Shown here: positions 48,901 through 60,508 of the stretch, piece after piece
Numbering within the stretch: position 1 is the stretch's first letter
Layout of the letters: each line of letters begins with the position of its first letter
From: Aristolochia californica
Lineage: Eukaryota; Streptophyta; Magnoliopsida; Piperales; Aristolochiaceae
Assembly (NCBI GenBank): GCA_029961685.1
Contig: JARWKL010000010.1
Coordinates: 3,596,001 to 3,660,000 of the forward strand
Direction: 5' to 3'
DNA length: 64,000 nt
Notes under the pieces: model-generated
Databases searched by the model: none
Told to the model about the DNA's origin: nothing
The model's input: only the letters and a program-made list of their open reading frames with translations
Position numbers and translations under genes: made by a program

Positions 48901-50100
48901 AAAGCTTGAACTTCTTCATCCATAGCAACAAGCCAAGCAGGATTCTTAGCAGCAGATTTGAATCCTTCAACTCAGTAGAAGTAAGAAGAGCCGGAATAAG
49001 ACTAGAGAAGCCCAAGACACTAAGATGCGCTGATGATGAGGCTTGAAAATACCAGTTTTAGCTCTAGTGATCATAGGATGAGAGCCCAAGGGAGAAGGAG
49101 GATGGGCAGCAGTCTCAATAGAAGACGGACTAGAGGCCGAGGGTGGCAAAGAAGCACCTGCAAGAGGATTATCAACCTGTAAAGACTCATCCAAAGGGTC
49201 AGAACAAATATTACATGGGAAGGAGCTGGATTGAGGAATGTGCGGGGAATGGGGAGGAGGGGAAGGGGTGCTTGGCTCAATATGGTCAAGACGTGATTCA
49301 AAGAAATTGGAAATGTGAAGAGAAGAGAAGTTGGGCCTGGGAGCTAGGGATTGTAGGAAAGTGAGTTTCAACAAATTGAGCATGACGGGCGATATACAGC
49401 ATAGTGGTGAAAAGATCAAGACAACGAAATCCTTTGTGAGAGGGACTATAACCTAAGAAAATGCAAGGAATGCTGCGGGGAGAAAGTTTGTGACGCATAT
49501 GATCACGCAAGTAAGGATAAACACGATAATCGAAAGGACGAAAATTTTCATAATTCGAAGAGTAGTTGTATAAAAGTTCAAAAGGGGACCGGTTGATGAT
49601 ATAAGTTCTAGTGTTGAAAGCGTCAACCCAGAAGTGAGGAGGAAGATGATAGTGGAAGAGAAGTGTTAGACCAGTCTCAATCACATGACTATGTTTTCTT
49701 TCAGCACGACCATTTTGAGTAAGTGTAGATGACGAATGCCAGAAGAACGTAGATGGCCTTTAAAACAATTGTTAGTAAATTCGACACTACCATCACTTTG
49801 AAAAATCTTGATACAAGTGGAATGTTGGGTTTCCACAAATTTTTGAAATTGAAGAAAAATATCAAAGAAATCAGATTTAAATTTCAAAGGGTAAAGCCAG
49901 GTGAAGCGGGAATAATCATCAATAAAAATTACAAAGTAGAGAAAACCCGAATTTGATTTGACGGGGGAAGGACCCCAAAGATCGCAATGAATGAGGTCTA
50001 ACACATGAGACGCCCTGCATTCATTTCGAGAATAAGGCAAATGATGATTTTTATCAAGTTGACAAGTACTACATAGTTTGGGAGAAGTCAATTAAGACGC
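48901..50100 (-). pseudogene. Copia integrase and linker
   Basis: 50091-49681 shows LCSTCQLDKNHHLPYS (end of the zinc module), LDLIHCDLWGPSPV with the first catalytic D, VIFIDDYSRFTWLYPLK and IKIFQSDGSVEF with the second D. 49684-49298 continues LLFHYHLPPHFWVDAF and IPCIFLGYSPSHKGFRCLDL. A Pro/Ser-rich linker leads to RT. A frameshift lies at about 49720 near the catalytic glutamate. Confidence 0.88.
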
Positions 50101-50354
50101 AAGAGAAAGATGTCATTTTTTATTTAAAAATGAATAACAAAGTGATTCACATGACCAAGATGAACATGTCATAAATCATATGAAGCACGTAGAGATTTAT
50201 TTCTAAGAACAGAAAGAAAAGTAGATTTGTCGCGCTCTAGCACATAAAACCCTCCATCTCTTTTACCGATTGCCACCACCCTTCCTGTTTGATGATTCTA
50301 GATAGTGAAAAGAGTATTAGTAAATGTAACAGAGAGAGGGAAATCAGAAATTAA

Positions 50355-50603
50355 TTAACTAAGTGAAAGGAGATTTTTAGTGAGATGAGGGACAACCAAG
50401 ACATCTAATAATTGAATATTTGGAACGGGAGAAAAAGTACCAGTGTGCGTAATAGGTAGAGATGCACTGTTTCCTACGATCACAGAGTCCTTACCCGTGT
50501 AATTTTTGGACTGGTCCAAAGTAGATGGATCGGTGGTCATATGGGCTGAAGCCCTAGTGTCCAAAAAGTAGTCAGCAACCTCAAATCCAGAGAGAGAGAA
50601 CAA
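50355..50603 (-). pseudogene. Copia protease with mutated active site
   Basis: Reads YFLDTRASAHMTTDPSTL: the D-T-G-A active site of copia retropepsins has Arg instead of Gly. The rest of the domain is intact to LLDVLVVPHLTKNLLSLS. Confidence 0.85.
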
Positions 50604-51186
50604 GATGTGTTAAAGGTTTTAGCAAGATGAGCCGATGAATCAATCCGAGTATACCGCTGATTGCAACGGTCAGCATAATAGCCCTCCATGTGACAGATTT
50701 GCCAGCGGGGTGGATAACGACCCTGACTAGAGTGGGTGTGTCCTCGGTTGGAAGAGTTGTGACCATGGGAATGAGAACGACCTCGTTGGTTGCCACGGGA
50801 AGCATGGGAAGTTCCATGGGTATTGTTACGGCCGCGATGAGTGGCTGTGAACACCGCAGTGGTGGTAGAAGGCTCAAGGGACCACTGGAACAACTCAAAA
50901 CTTTTTGCTTTAGAAACTAAATCTGCAAAACAAGGAAAAGAGGTGAGAGCCATTGATCGGTTGATTTCCATGCCAAAAATTTGGGGTTGAGTGTGGTAGA
51001 GGAAGCTGGTTCAAAACGGGGTGGTGGGACAAGAGTTCCATCAACATAGGCCAACAATTTCTGACTCTCAAGGAGAGAAAGAAATTGGCTTTTCCAGAGA
51101 AGATAATTGGAGGAAGACAACTTGATGGTGATCATGTGGATTAGAGTGTTAAAAGGAAGAAGATGAGAAAAGGAATTGGAAGCCAT
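50604..51186 (-). pseudogene. Copia gag with zinc knuckle
   Basis: Starts MASNSFSHLL at 51186 and has ITIKLSSSNYLLWKSQFLSL and LLAYVDGTLVPPP, typical of copia gag. The middle of gag appears deleted, then an Arg/Gly/His-rich tail leads to WQICHMEGYYADRC, a CCHC knuckle with the first Cys and the His replaced. Confidence 0.82.
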
Positions 51187-51690
51187 GGGAGGAAAGGCAG
51201 ACGATTTTTTTTTAATCTGTCAAAAATTCAAAAGAAAATGTCGGGATGGCGTTACGCACTTACAAATCGGAAAACATTACTGCCATAGACAATGGGCATT
51301 GCTCTGTGCGTTAGAGCGATTGTCTTCTTTTTGCATGAGGAGAAGAGGATTCTCCAGGAGGTTCTGCAGAAGACGATGACAACGAGACAGGACGATGGCG
51401 TTGCTCGCTGACAGGTTGGGGACAATTGACGCTTGGGGCTAGAGGGTGAACGGCGGTGAGCGTGAAGAGCCTGGTGTGAGACGAAAATGCAATGGCATAT
51501 CGGCTTTAGATCCTCGTCTGATTAGACCCGAGTCATCGTTGACAAGAAGTTACAACAGACGGCAAACAGCAGCACCATGATAGAGAAAGAGGGAAAAATG
51601 AACAGAGAAGCTCGGCGAAATGACGAGAAATTTCTCGGAGAATTTTCTGATCTAGAGTCATACGATAGAAACAAGGTAGATCGCCCTCTC

Positions 51691-51698
51691 TGATACCA
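51691..51698 (-). other. Primer-binding site
   Basis: Minus strand TGGTATCA(GAGAGGGC), adjoining the 5' LTR end TTTTCA. Confidence 0.85.
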
Positions 51699-51901
51699 TG
51701 AAAAGGATTTGATAAAAACCATCACACCTTGAAGGTGGTGAAGATGATCAATTATAATCTTTACAATACCATATACAAAATATTACATATCAAAATTGAA
51801 ACAAAAACTATACAAAGAATTAGCCTTTAATCCAAGCTAATTATCCTCAACTGAAAGTATACAAAAGTAGAGCCTTGAATCAAGGCGAGGTATCTTCAAC
51901 A
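51699..51901 (-). repeat. 5' LTR
   Basis: Starts TGTTGAAGATACCTCGC on the minus strand, ends CCTTTTCA, and is followed on the outside by GAGGG. Confidence 0.88.
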
Positions 51902-52236
51902 GAGGGAAAATAGTAACGAATTACTAGGCTTGCACGTGTGACGTACAACATCTAGTCCAGCGTGGTCAACCACCTCATTCCAGGTAAAACTGCAATAGCG
52001 GGGTCGGGAGATTGGTTCTAAAAGGATTAGCAAAATTCACATAGGGCATGTGATAGACCAATAATATACCAATGCCCATGTAAACCTATATACTTACAAC
52101 CTATCAAAGTTCAACAACAGCCATAAACTGAAATTCATATGTGAAGCATATGACACAAGATACTAATAATAGGTTTTAAAATATGTATATCACCAACATT
52201 ACACACTTGCATATGTTTGATGTGGATACTACTGGA

Positions 52237-52272
52237 GCATATATATATATATATATATCTCGATCGATCGAT

Positions 52273-52305
<33 letters not shown>
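52237..52305 (+). repeat. Compound microsatellite (AT)n-(CGAT)n-(GA)n
   Basis: About ten AT units, then CTCGATCGATCGATCGATGG, then about 15 GA units without interruption. It directly abuts the left arm of the inverted repeat at 52306. Confidence 0.9.
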
Positions 52306-52479
52306 ATCCAATACGAAAAGTCATTTGGTGCGAAACATGTGAAACACTATCTCAGCCATATGATAATGATCAATGACTATCTCAAGCGTCCGATCAATCG
52401 GCTATCTCAATTGTCCGATCAATGGGTGATCAAACGATTGAGATAACTGTTTAACACCAAATGATTTTTCGTATTGGAT
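52306..52479. repeat. Inverted repeat, hairpin-forming (possible MITE)
   Basis: Left arm 52306-52336 and right arm 52449-52479 are reverse complements at 28 of 31 positions (ATCCAATACGAAAA and TCATTTGGTG on the left). Between them are further repeated and complementary words (CTATCTCAAGCGTCCGATCA, CTATCTCAATTGTCCGATCA, ATTGAGATAAC). The 174-bp unit can fold into a long stem. Size and form fit a miniature inverted-repeat element, but no clear target duplication is visible. Confidence 0.65.
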
Positions 52480-53506
52480 CAGACGTGTATTATTTATGAA
52501 ATGGTTATAATACAAAAGATACAAAAATTAAATATCAACCATTCAATCTTTATCGATGGCGAAAGAGAAAGGTCACTCCTATTCCCCATTCCCTGCTCTT
52601 ATCCTCTCTTCCAAAAATATGTAAAGCGCTTACCTTAAATATGTTTTAGTTGTTGGATTTTTTTGTAAGTTAAAAGTTTTTGTTCCTTTTTTGTTGTTGT
52701 AAATGGTATCAAAGCCTTTTATATAAAGAGAAAAATACTTATGGTTGTTTAACATTTGAGTTTCTCAGTAGTATTAGAATACCATTTCTAATGTATTAGA
52801 AATACTACAGAGGTAGATGTTTTTTTAAAGGATTTTACTAAAGCCAAGATGCCAATGTCATCCTCTCCCCCTTTAATTATTCTTGATTAAGTGTTTTAGA
52901 ATACCAATTTTATAATTAATTAAATTAATTAAATAAACTATGTTGCATTGTAGTTATAGCTAATTGTTATTGTTTAATATTTTAATAAATAATAAAAATT
53001 ATTATAATATATTAATTATATTAGTTATATATTATGAGGTAAGATTTAAAATTTTACTTAATTAATTGAATTATATAAAAATTATTGTTTACTTGATTAT
53101 ATTATATTTTAATTTTAATTTCTTAATAGTTTAATAAATTAATTATTATGGTAAATTACATAGACTACTTATACATTAATTATTTAAATATATAATACTT
53201 ACAATAATTATCAATTATAAAATTTAATTAATTAGCTAAATTAGCTATTCCACTAAGATTATATATATTAACTATTATAATTAATGATAGATTACTTAAC
53301 CAATTAATCATTCAAATTGACTAATTCTTTCATTCTCATTAGCTAAATTTTAATTAATTAATGGTTAACATATAAAAATTAATCCCCCTCGGCCCGGCTC
53401 GGCCCGGCTACCAGAGAGCATAGCTCAGTTCACAAATAGCCCCTTCTAATGAATTTTCCCTCTTTTTCCTCGTGACTTTCTTTGTCTAATTCTTCTGTGA
53501 AAATCC

Positions 53507-53602
53507 ATGCCACCGCCAGGCAACCGACTTTGCCACCGCGGATATCTATCAACTGTAGGAAACACTTTCTTGTTCTTTACTTCTCTGGGATTTACAGGAT
53601 GA
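53507..53602 (+). CDS. Upstream ORF overlapping the kelch start (ATGA)
   Basis: ATG at 53507 opens 31 codons (MPPPGNRLCHRG...) and its TGA stop overlaps the kelch start codon as A-T-G-A (53599-53602). Such an arrangement can allow termination-reinitiation. It would exist only if transcription starts upstream of 53507. The CTTTTTC/TTTACAG context just before 53599 could alternatively be an acceptor of a 5' UTR intron, which would remove the uORF. Confidence 0.4.
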   Translation: MPPPGNRLCHRGYLSTVGNTFLFFTSLGFTG

Positions 53603-56600
53603 GATCGGCGAGAGCAACTGGAAAACCCTCGTCGCTAAAATTCGTGGTCATTGCGTCCTGCATTGGCCTCCTGGCAGCAGCCCTCATTGCGGATTACCTT
53701 TGGGTGTCTTCTTCTGCTTCTTATTTATCCATCAGATCAAATTGGTCGGCAGAGAAATCCGTTGAACAAGTTATAACGAAGAATGAAAAGGTGAGTCAGA
53801 TCTAATGACGAAAATGTTAGGGTTTTGGGTTTCGAAATCGTTGTTCTATGATTTCGGTGTTTCGCCGAAATCCGCTTTTGAAATTGGTAAAATGTAAGGA
53901 AGTGATGTTTCTATCATAATGCTCAAACTTACATTCTGACAATTCGTTCTTTAATGGGACGTGTTGGTTGCAGACTTTCTTGACTTAGGTTTTTGAAATG
54001 CTCTAGTGTTGTAAGTATCTTAAATTGTGAGGCTCTTTCCTATACCAGATATGGACGCTAAATTCTTAGCAGCTACTTTACTCTTCTCGTTAACTTTCAA
54101 TAACGAAAAAGTCATATTAATAACCTCTAAAAGAATTTTGAACCGTTGAACACTACACTACACTAGAAATAAACACGGATGTCAAGGAATATGAGTTAAT
54201 CAGTTATTTAGCATGGCATTGAGATCAGAACTGTGTAATGGTGAATATTGCTATATTGAGTTACATTTGCGGGGCTGAACTCACAGCAGAAGTTGTGAAT
54301 TGCTAGGTGCCTACTGAACTGACTAACAGTTAGTGTTCAGTGTACTAAAATTTTGAAATTAAGCAATCCAGTCACCGAAATGTGTTACAGTTGTCACCAT
54401 GCCATATCTTAGATAGTTTGGTAAGAAAAGTTAAAAAGTATTGAAGTTAAAAAATAATTGTCAGCTTGATGGATGTAAGTGCTGTTTACTGCTTCGAGGA
54501 CCATGTCTGCATTGGTTCTCTTGATTATTGGACTAGACCACCTAAGTACTTGGAAAGTACACCGTTTAAGTTGACTAGTGTTGCAGTTAATCCAGAAAAA
54601 CACGTAATTGTTCTAGAACACCAAATATTTATCTAAGTTTAGCTTTTGCTGTTTGCTAATGACTTTGTGTCCAGAAATATTTTCTCCTTGTCTTTATCAC
54701 TATCTTCCTATATTTATCTATTTATCTATCTATCTATCTATGTATTTTTTTTCTGTTCAAGCTACTCTGAAGCTTCTGTATGATTCACATACATGCTTCC
54801 TCAGTATGAACTAACTGCTGTTAATGTTTCTGGTTACAAAAGTTAAACTGTTTTGCCTTGCCCTTGGTGAATTATTTCTGTAGTCCATCACAGTTGCAGG
54901 CATATGGCGTCACTTTAAATTGTTATAGTAAATCAAATGTTCTGTATTTTGTAGATTGGAGATGCCAAAGATAAGAAAGTGCCTCCAAGTGGACCAAATG
55001 CTACTTTTGCTGATTTGCCAGCCCCACTATTGGAGTGGGAAGAGATGGCACCTGCGCCTGTACCCCGTCTTGATGGGGCAGCTATACAGATTAAAAATCT
55101 TTTGTTTGTGTTTGCTGGATATGGCACCATAGATTCTGTAAGAATCTTTTCCTCTTTGCAGAAATAGTTTTCACTTATATATACTGAGTCCATGAACTGC
55201 ACCATTTTCATTTTTTTTTTAATATTCTTCACTAGCCACATCAAATAGTCACGTGATTTCTTTTTTAAGTTTGGTTTTTGTCAAATTTGATCTTTGTGAT
55301 GGGTTCTGCTGGACTATATTGAGATGAACTCTCTATCTCTCTCTCTTTCTTTCTTTCTTTCAAGTCTTTTATGAAGAAAATAAAAAGCATAAAATGTTTG
55401 TTGTTTTATTTTTTAGCTGAAGTTCATTTCAAGTAGGTGATGTAAATTTAGTTGTTCTTGAGGTAGGAGAGCAGTTACATGTTGGTGTATTGGGCCTTTG
55501 GCTCGTTGGCCACATTGGGGGGTGGGGTGGGTGGGTTTTATTATGTGAACTCTCACAGGGGTATTGGGTTTATGGATGTGTAATCAACATTCAAAAAAGA
55601 AGAGCAGTTTCATTTTGGAAGACCAGTTCATGCCTGTCCAAATTGATTTTTTCTTGTCAATTTCACACTTGATATTCAGATTTCAGTGTAGGTTTCTTGG
55701 AACTAATATTTGATTAGACATTATAAAGACATTGCTTTCAGCTATTCATCTCATGCAAATAAAATCAACTATGGAAGCAAGTCAGTATAAACTGAATTCC
55801 TTAAAATCTGTTTACCAAATAGTAAAAATAACTCAACTGACTTTGTTACAATTTAGAAAAACCTTATTAATATTATTTTATAATAAAAATACCATATTTC
55901 AAAATTTCTCATCTCCAATAAATAATCATTGTAAATATTTAAATATTTAAACAACCTTTGTGAATAAATTAAAAAAAGGATTGTATATTGTAAAAAGCAA
56001 AGATTAAAGAAGACAGAGAGATAGGAGAGGAAATTATGAAAGAGAGCAATTTGGGAGGCTCTTGCTTGGGAGTCATGCACAACCTCCAAGGCTTTATGAC
56101 TTAAGTAAAAGTTGTGTAGAAGGACAAGAATGCCCTTTATACACTTACATGCCTATAACTCAACATATACAACTCCAAATTACCTGAAAATACAGCTATG
56201 GACACTTCAACACATACTAATCATGTGTCATCATTAGGCATTATAGACAAGGTAAAATTACCAAATTACCCCCATGCCATCTTTCAACACTCCCCCTCAA
56301 GCTGGTGCGTAGATGTCCTTTCGCTCTAGCTTGTTACAGAAAATTCCAACTTTACGTTTGGCCAAGGCCTTTGTAAATACATCACCAATTTGATCACTAG
56401 TTCAAACATATGGGGTAACCACTTCTTTTTCATCCATGCATCTCGAATGAAGTGATAGTCTACCTTTCTATGCTTTGTTCTCTCATGAAATATTGGTTTC
56501 CTTATATTGAATATTGCAGCCTGATTATCATTGTACATGGTCATTAGTCCATCACTCTGTAAATTAAAATCCCGGACCATTGACCTGATATCAACTCGCT

Positions 56601-59600
56601 AACGGTATGAGCCATAACTCGATATTTGGCTTCAACACTGGACCGGGCCACCACATTTTGTTTCTTACTTTTCTAGCTTATCAAATTTCCTCCCTGGAAC
56701 ACATCGTAGCCAGTAGCTTGATTTTCTATAAAGTTTTGACCTAGCATAATTAGCATCTGAGTAGGCTTCTATCTTTAGGTGATCATGACGTTTAAAAAAT
56801 AATCCTTTTCCAGGAGCCCCTTTCAAGTATTGTACTGTTGTCTATGCAGCCTCAACGTGTACCTTTTGTGGGTAGTCCATGAGTTGATTAACCTCATTAA
56901 AAGCAAATGATATATCTGGATGGGTAACAGTGGCATATACCAACTTCCCAACTAGTCTTTGGTAAACAATTTTATCCTTGTGTTCATTACTATGTTTATC
57001 ATGAAGGTTATGACCTACCTCCATAGGAGTCTCCACTAGTTTGGCCCTTGACAAGTCATACTCCTTTAACATGTCTGAGACATTTTCTCTGTGTCAACAC
57101 AAGTCCTGGCTTTTTTTGGCCACCTTAATTCCAATAAGGTATTTCAGAGAAACCTTTAGCTTGGAAATGTTTTGATAGGAGTATCTTCACTTTTTCAATG
57201 CCTTTTATGTCACTTTTTGAGAGAATAATGTCATCCATATTTACCAGTAGTACAACAATACCTAATTGTCTCTTTATAACAAATAAATAGTGATCAAAGT
57301 GGCTCTGAGAGAACCCATAAGACATAACAACTTGGCTAAACTTCTCTAACCAAGACCCAAATTTAAGTCCATATAGCTCCTTCTTCAGTCTATACCCCTT
57401 ACTAGTCTCCCCTTAAGCAACATACCCAAAACTTGTTCCATATAGACTTCTTCAAGATCCTCATACAAGGAGACATTTTTATATCCAATAGAAGTAGAGG
57501 ACAATTGTGATTTATTGCAACAAATATCAAGATATGAACCAAAGTCAGTCGGGCTACTGGCAAAAATGTTTCAAAGACATCAATCCCGTATGCTTGAGTG
57601 TAGCCTTTAGCTACCAGTCTAGTCTTATACTGTTAAATGGACCCAGTTGCTCTATACTTGACAGTATAAATCCTACGACACCTAACCAAAGTGGCGCTAA
57701 GAGGCAGATCACATAGTACCCATGTATCCCTATCATGTAAAGCTTTTATTTGAGCATCCATATCTTGCTTATACTAAGGAGATGAAAGAGCATCCTGCAT
57801 AGAAGGAGCAGTACAGGAAGACAAGGCAAGGACAAGCTGGTTGTACCAGTGAGACAATGAATCAAGGGAGACATAGTTAGACAAGGGATAGCTAAGTGGA
57901 CTAGCGTGTACCTTTTCGAAGAGCAATAGGAAGATGCAAGTCACTTACCTCAAAACTAGTAAGCTAGGATTATGGATCTGGTAAGAGAGAGGGAATTATA
58001 GCTTATTTTCGAATATCATGTCTTCTGTGAGACACTTGTAATGGTTTCTCTGTAGAAAGAGATGATGAGGTAATAGGAGCATCATCCACAGGAGCTGGTA
58101 CAACTACAACTATTGGATTAAGTAAAAGAGTATTTCTTACAAGACAATTCATCAAGTTCAGATTAAAGCTTGCAGCTAGTTAGTCCTGTCTGTAGTTATC
58201 TCTACCTTTCAATTTCTTGACTCTTATTGTTCCTGTCTGCTGCTATTTGGTTTGTTGGACAAGTTTCATGTTCCTGTTAGAGTGGCTTCTTGTTAATCTC
58301 AATAAAGTTCAGTTGAAATTTTCTTTCTGTTGAACATTTTTTTCTATTATGCTGTAGGTGCATTCTCATGTTGATATTTACAATTTTTCGAACAATACAT
58401 GGGGTGGTAGGTTTGATATGCCGAAAGAAATGGCACATTCACATTTAGGAATGGTTACAGATGGAAGATACATTTACATAGTCACAGGACAGTATGGCCC
58501 ACAATGTAGAGGCCCCACATCTCGCAGCTTTGTGTTGGACACAGAGACAAAGCAATGGAGTGATTTGCTATCACTACCTGTCCCCAGGTATACTATATTA
58601 TTAAATTGTACTCTACAGTCTCACTAGCTTTTCTGGTTTTGTGAGAACATGACTGTCAGTGTGTAAATCTCGGAGGCTAAGTCATTGAATGGAATTATAA
58701 GTACTCAGATTGCACATGGTATTGTCAGATATGCACCTGCTACACAGCTTTGGAGAGGCAGATTACATGTTATGGGTGGGAGCAAGGAGGATCGCCATGA
58801 ACTTGGATTAGACCATTGGAGTATTGCAGTGAAGGATGGTCACGTGTTGGAGAAAGAGTGGCAATCTGAAATTCCCATTCCACGTGGTGGACCTCACAGG
58901 TTTGTGACTAGTTCTCTATAAATCGTTGTACTTGTCCGAAACCTTTTTTACAGCCTCCCTTTGGCATTAGACTGAACCTTATTTTCTGTTACTATATGGA
59001 AGATGTTTGCTGCTATGTAAAGGTAGAACATTTTATACAGCACATCAGGAAAAAAAAATCAATTAGCCCAAAACATACCTTGCATTCAATTATTAAGTGC
59101 GCGATAATTTAATGGTTGCTCTTTGAATATCACAAAGAAACTTTGCTATTTTGAAATTTCAATAATGTTTAACCACAAATAAAAAACCACAAATATACTA
59201 TTGATTAACTTGCCTCTTCTATAGAAACAAATTTAAACTTATCTGCTGGTAAAGGATAAAAGATTATCTCAGTGGGTCCAAAAGATCAGAAGGATGAACT
59301 GCATTATTTTCTAAACAACGATAAGGTATGTACATGTCCTCTCAAAGGGTCTGTCTAGCCTTAATGTTAGTTACATTGACAAATATGCTCTTGTTGCTTT
59401 ATGTACTTTTCCTCATAGTTGATAATACTGTGCATTTTTACAGGGCCTGTGTCGTTTTTAATGACCGGCTTTATGCAATTGGTGGCCAAGAGGGTGATTT
59501 TATGGCAAAACCTGGATCACCTATTTTCAAATGTGTTAGGAGGAAAGAGGTATATATAGCTTCATTTCTTCTGCATAAGTGATCTATCATTCAAATTTTT

Positions 59601-60508
59601 TCTTAAAAGCAACTTATCTGTTCAGAGTTTTTAGTATCATATATCAATTGTGTCATGCTTATAAATCTCTTGTAAGACTGACTACATAATTTTCTGTCCA
59701 TTCTACTTTATCCTTTGAAAACTTCATTGTAAACTGGTGTTTTTCATTGCCATTTCTTTTGTGGTTGATATATTTTGGTCTTCTTCTATTTTATATCAGT
59801 GCATCAACTGGCACCAATATGACCTTGTCACAGGTCCATCTGGAATGCTCTCTCTCTCTCTCTTTCTCTCTCTGTCTCTCTCTCAGAGCTGCTGCATGTT
59901 TTTTTCCTTTTTGAATGTCATTTTCAATGTAATAGTTTATCTACTTTATTCTTCTTATAAACTTGTCGTTCTTTGGGTTTTGTTTTTCATGCGTTGTTGC
60001 AGCTAGTGTATAATAATGTATACATGCTGGATGATGAGATGAAGTGGAAGGAATTGCCTCCAATGCCCAAACCTGATTCCCATATTGAGTTTGCATGGAA
60101 AATTGTGAACAATTCCCTTATCATAGCTGGTGGCACAACAGAAAAGCATCCAGTGACCAAGAAGATGATTTTGGTGGGGGAACTCTTTAGATTTCGTTTT
60201 GATACACTGGTATGATTTTCCTCTCACCACTTTGTGCATTTCAGTGAACCAGCAAAAATTTCTTCTAGTTACCCCTGTTTTTTCTCCTATTTGGAGCAAG
60301 ATTTTATCAGTGGTATGATGAGTTGTTTGTTATATTAATCCAGGAATGGTCTGTAATAGGAAAGATGCCTTTTCGAGTAAAGACCACATTGGTTGGGTTC
60401 TGGGATGGATATCTGTATTTTACATCAGGGCAGCGAGACAAGGGCCCTGCAGATCCCTCACCCAAGAAAGTCATAGGTAGTACTTGGAGAACAAAGTTGA
60501 GATTATAA
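53599..60508 (+). CDS. Membrane-anchored kelch-repeat protein, 7 exons
   Basis: Kelch/galactose-oxidase-like beta-propeller protein with an N-terminal signal anchor. Exons: 53599-53790, 54955-55137, 58358-58587, 58729-58899, 59444-59549, 60003-60209 and 60344-60508. They total 1254 nt, 417 aa, all GT/AG, no stop. Residues ~14-35 (KFVVIASCIGLLAAALIADY) form one membrane segment behind a basic N-terminus, giving a type II topology with a lumenal propeller, probably in the secretory pathway. Kelch features: VPRLDGAAIQIKNLLFVFAG, HSHLGMVTDGRYIYIVTGQY, ATQLWRGRLHVMGGSKEDR, ACVVFNDRLYAIGGQEGDF, NNSLIIAGGTTEKHP and TTLVGFWDGYLYFTSGQ, i.e. repeated hydrophobic-GG blades. It resembles Arabidopsis At3g27220/At1g51540 by my recollection. 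Biochemical role unknown. Intron 2 (3.2 kb) contains a copia fragment in antisense orientation. Confidence 0.92.
55960..58140 (-). mobile_element. 5'-truncated copia fragment in kelch intron 2
   Basis: A minus-strand fragment with a 3' LTR (right edge 56289, TGTTGAAAGATGGCATGG on the minus strand; left edge near 55960-55990, not sharp). A CTTGAGGGGGAG polypurine tract follows (56301-56290), then RNase H (DNQAAIFNIRKPIFHERTKH, KVDYHFIRD) and RT (LVGKLVYATVTHPDISFAF). The RT box reads LVNMDDIIL where YVDD is usual. Similarity fades near 58140 in the region before RT. No 5' LTR was found. Opposite orientation to the host gene is the common state for intronic LTR insertions that survive. Confidence 0.82.

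Larger units (their letters stand above)
47408..51901 (-). mobile_element. Copia element with exact GAGGG target duplication
   Basis: Minus-strand copia of 4.5 kb. 5' LTR is 51901-51699, 3' LTR 47615-47408. GAGGG at 47403-47407 and 51902-51906 is an exact 5-bp target duplication. A TGGTATCA primer site and a TGGGGTGGAGTGGGG polypurine tract abut the LTRs. Gag, knuckle, protease, integrase, RT and RNase H follow in copia order. The element is short because RT has lost its central part including YVDD. The protease active site is mutated and several frames are shifted. Confidence 0.9.
51907..53506. other. Intergenic and kelch promoter region, AT-rich
   Basis: Holds a compound microsatellite and an inverted repeat (listed), then strongly AT-rich sequence (52820-53380), then a short GC-rich direct repeat CGGCCCGGCT x2 (53390-53410) just before the kelch 5' UTR. 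No gene in 51907-53480. Confidence 0.5.
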
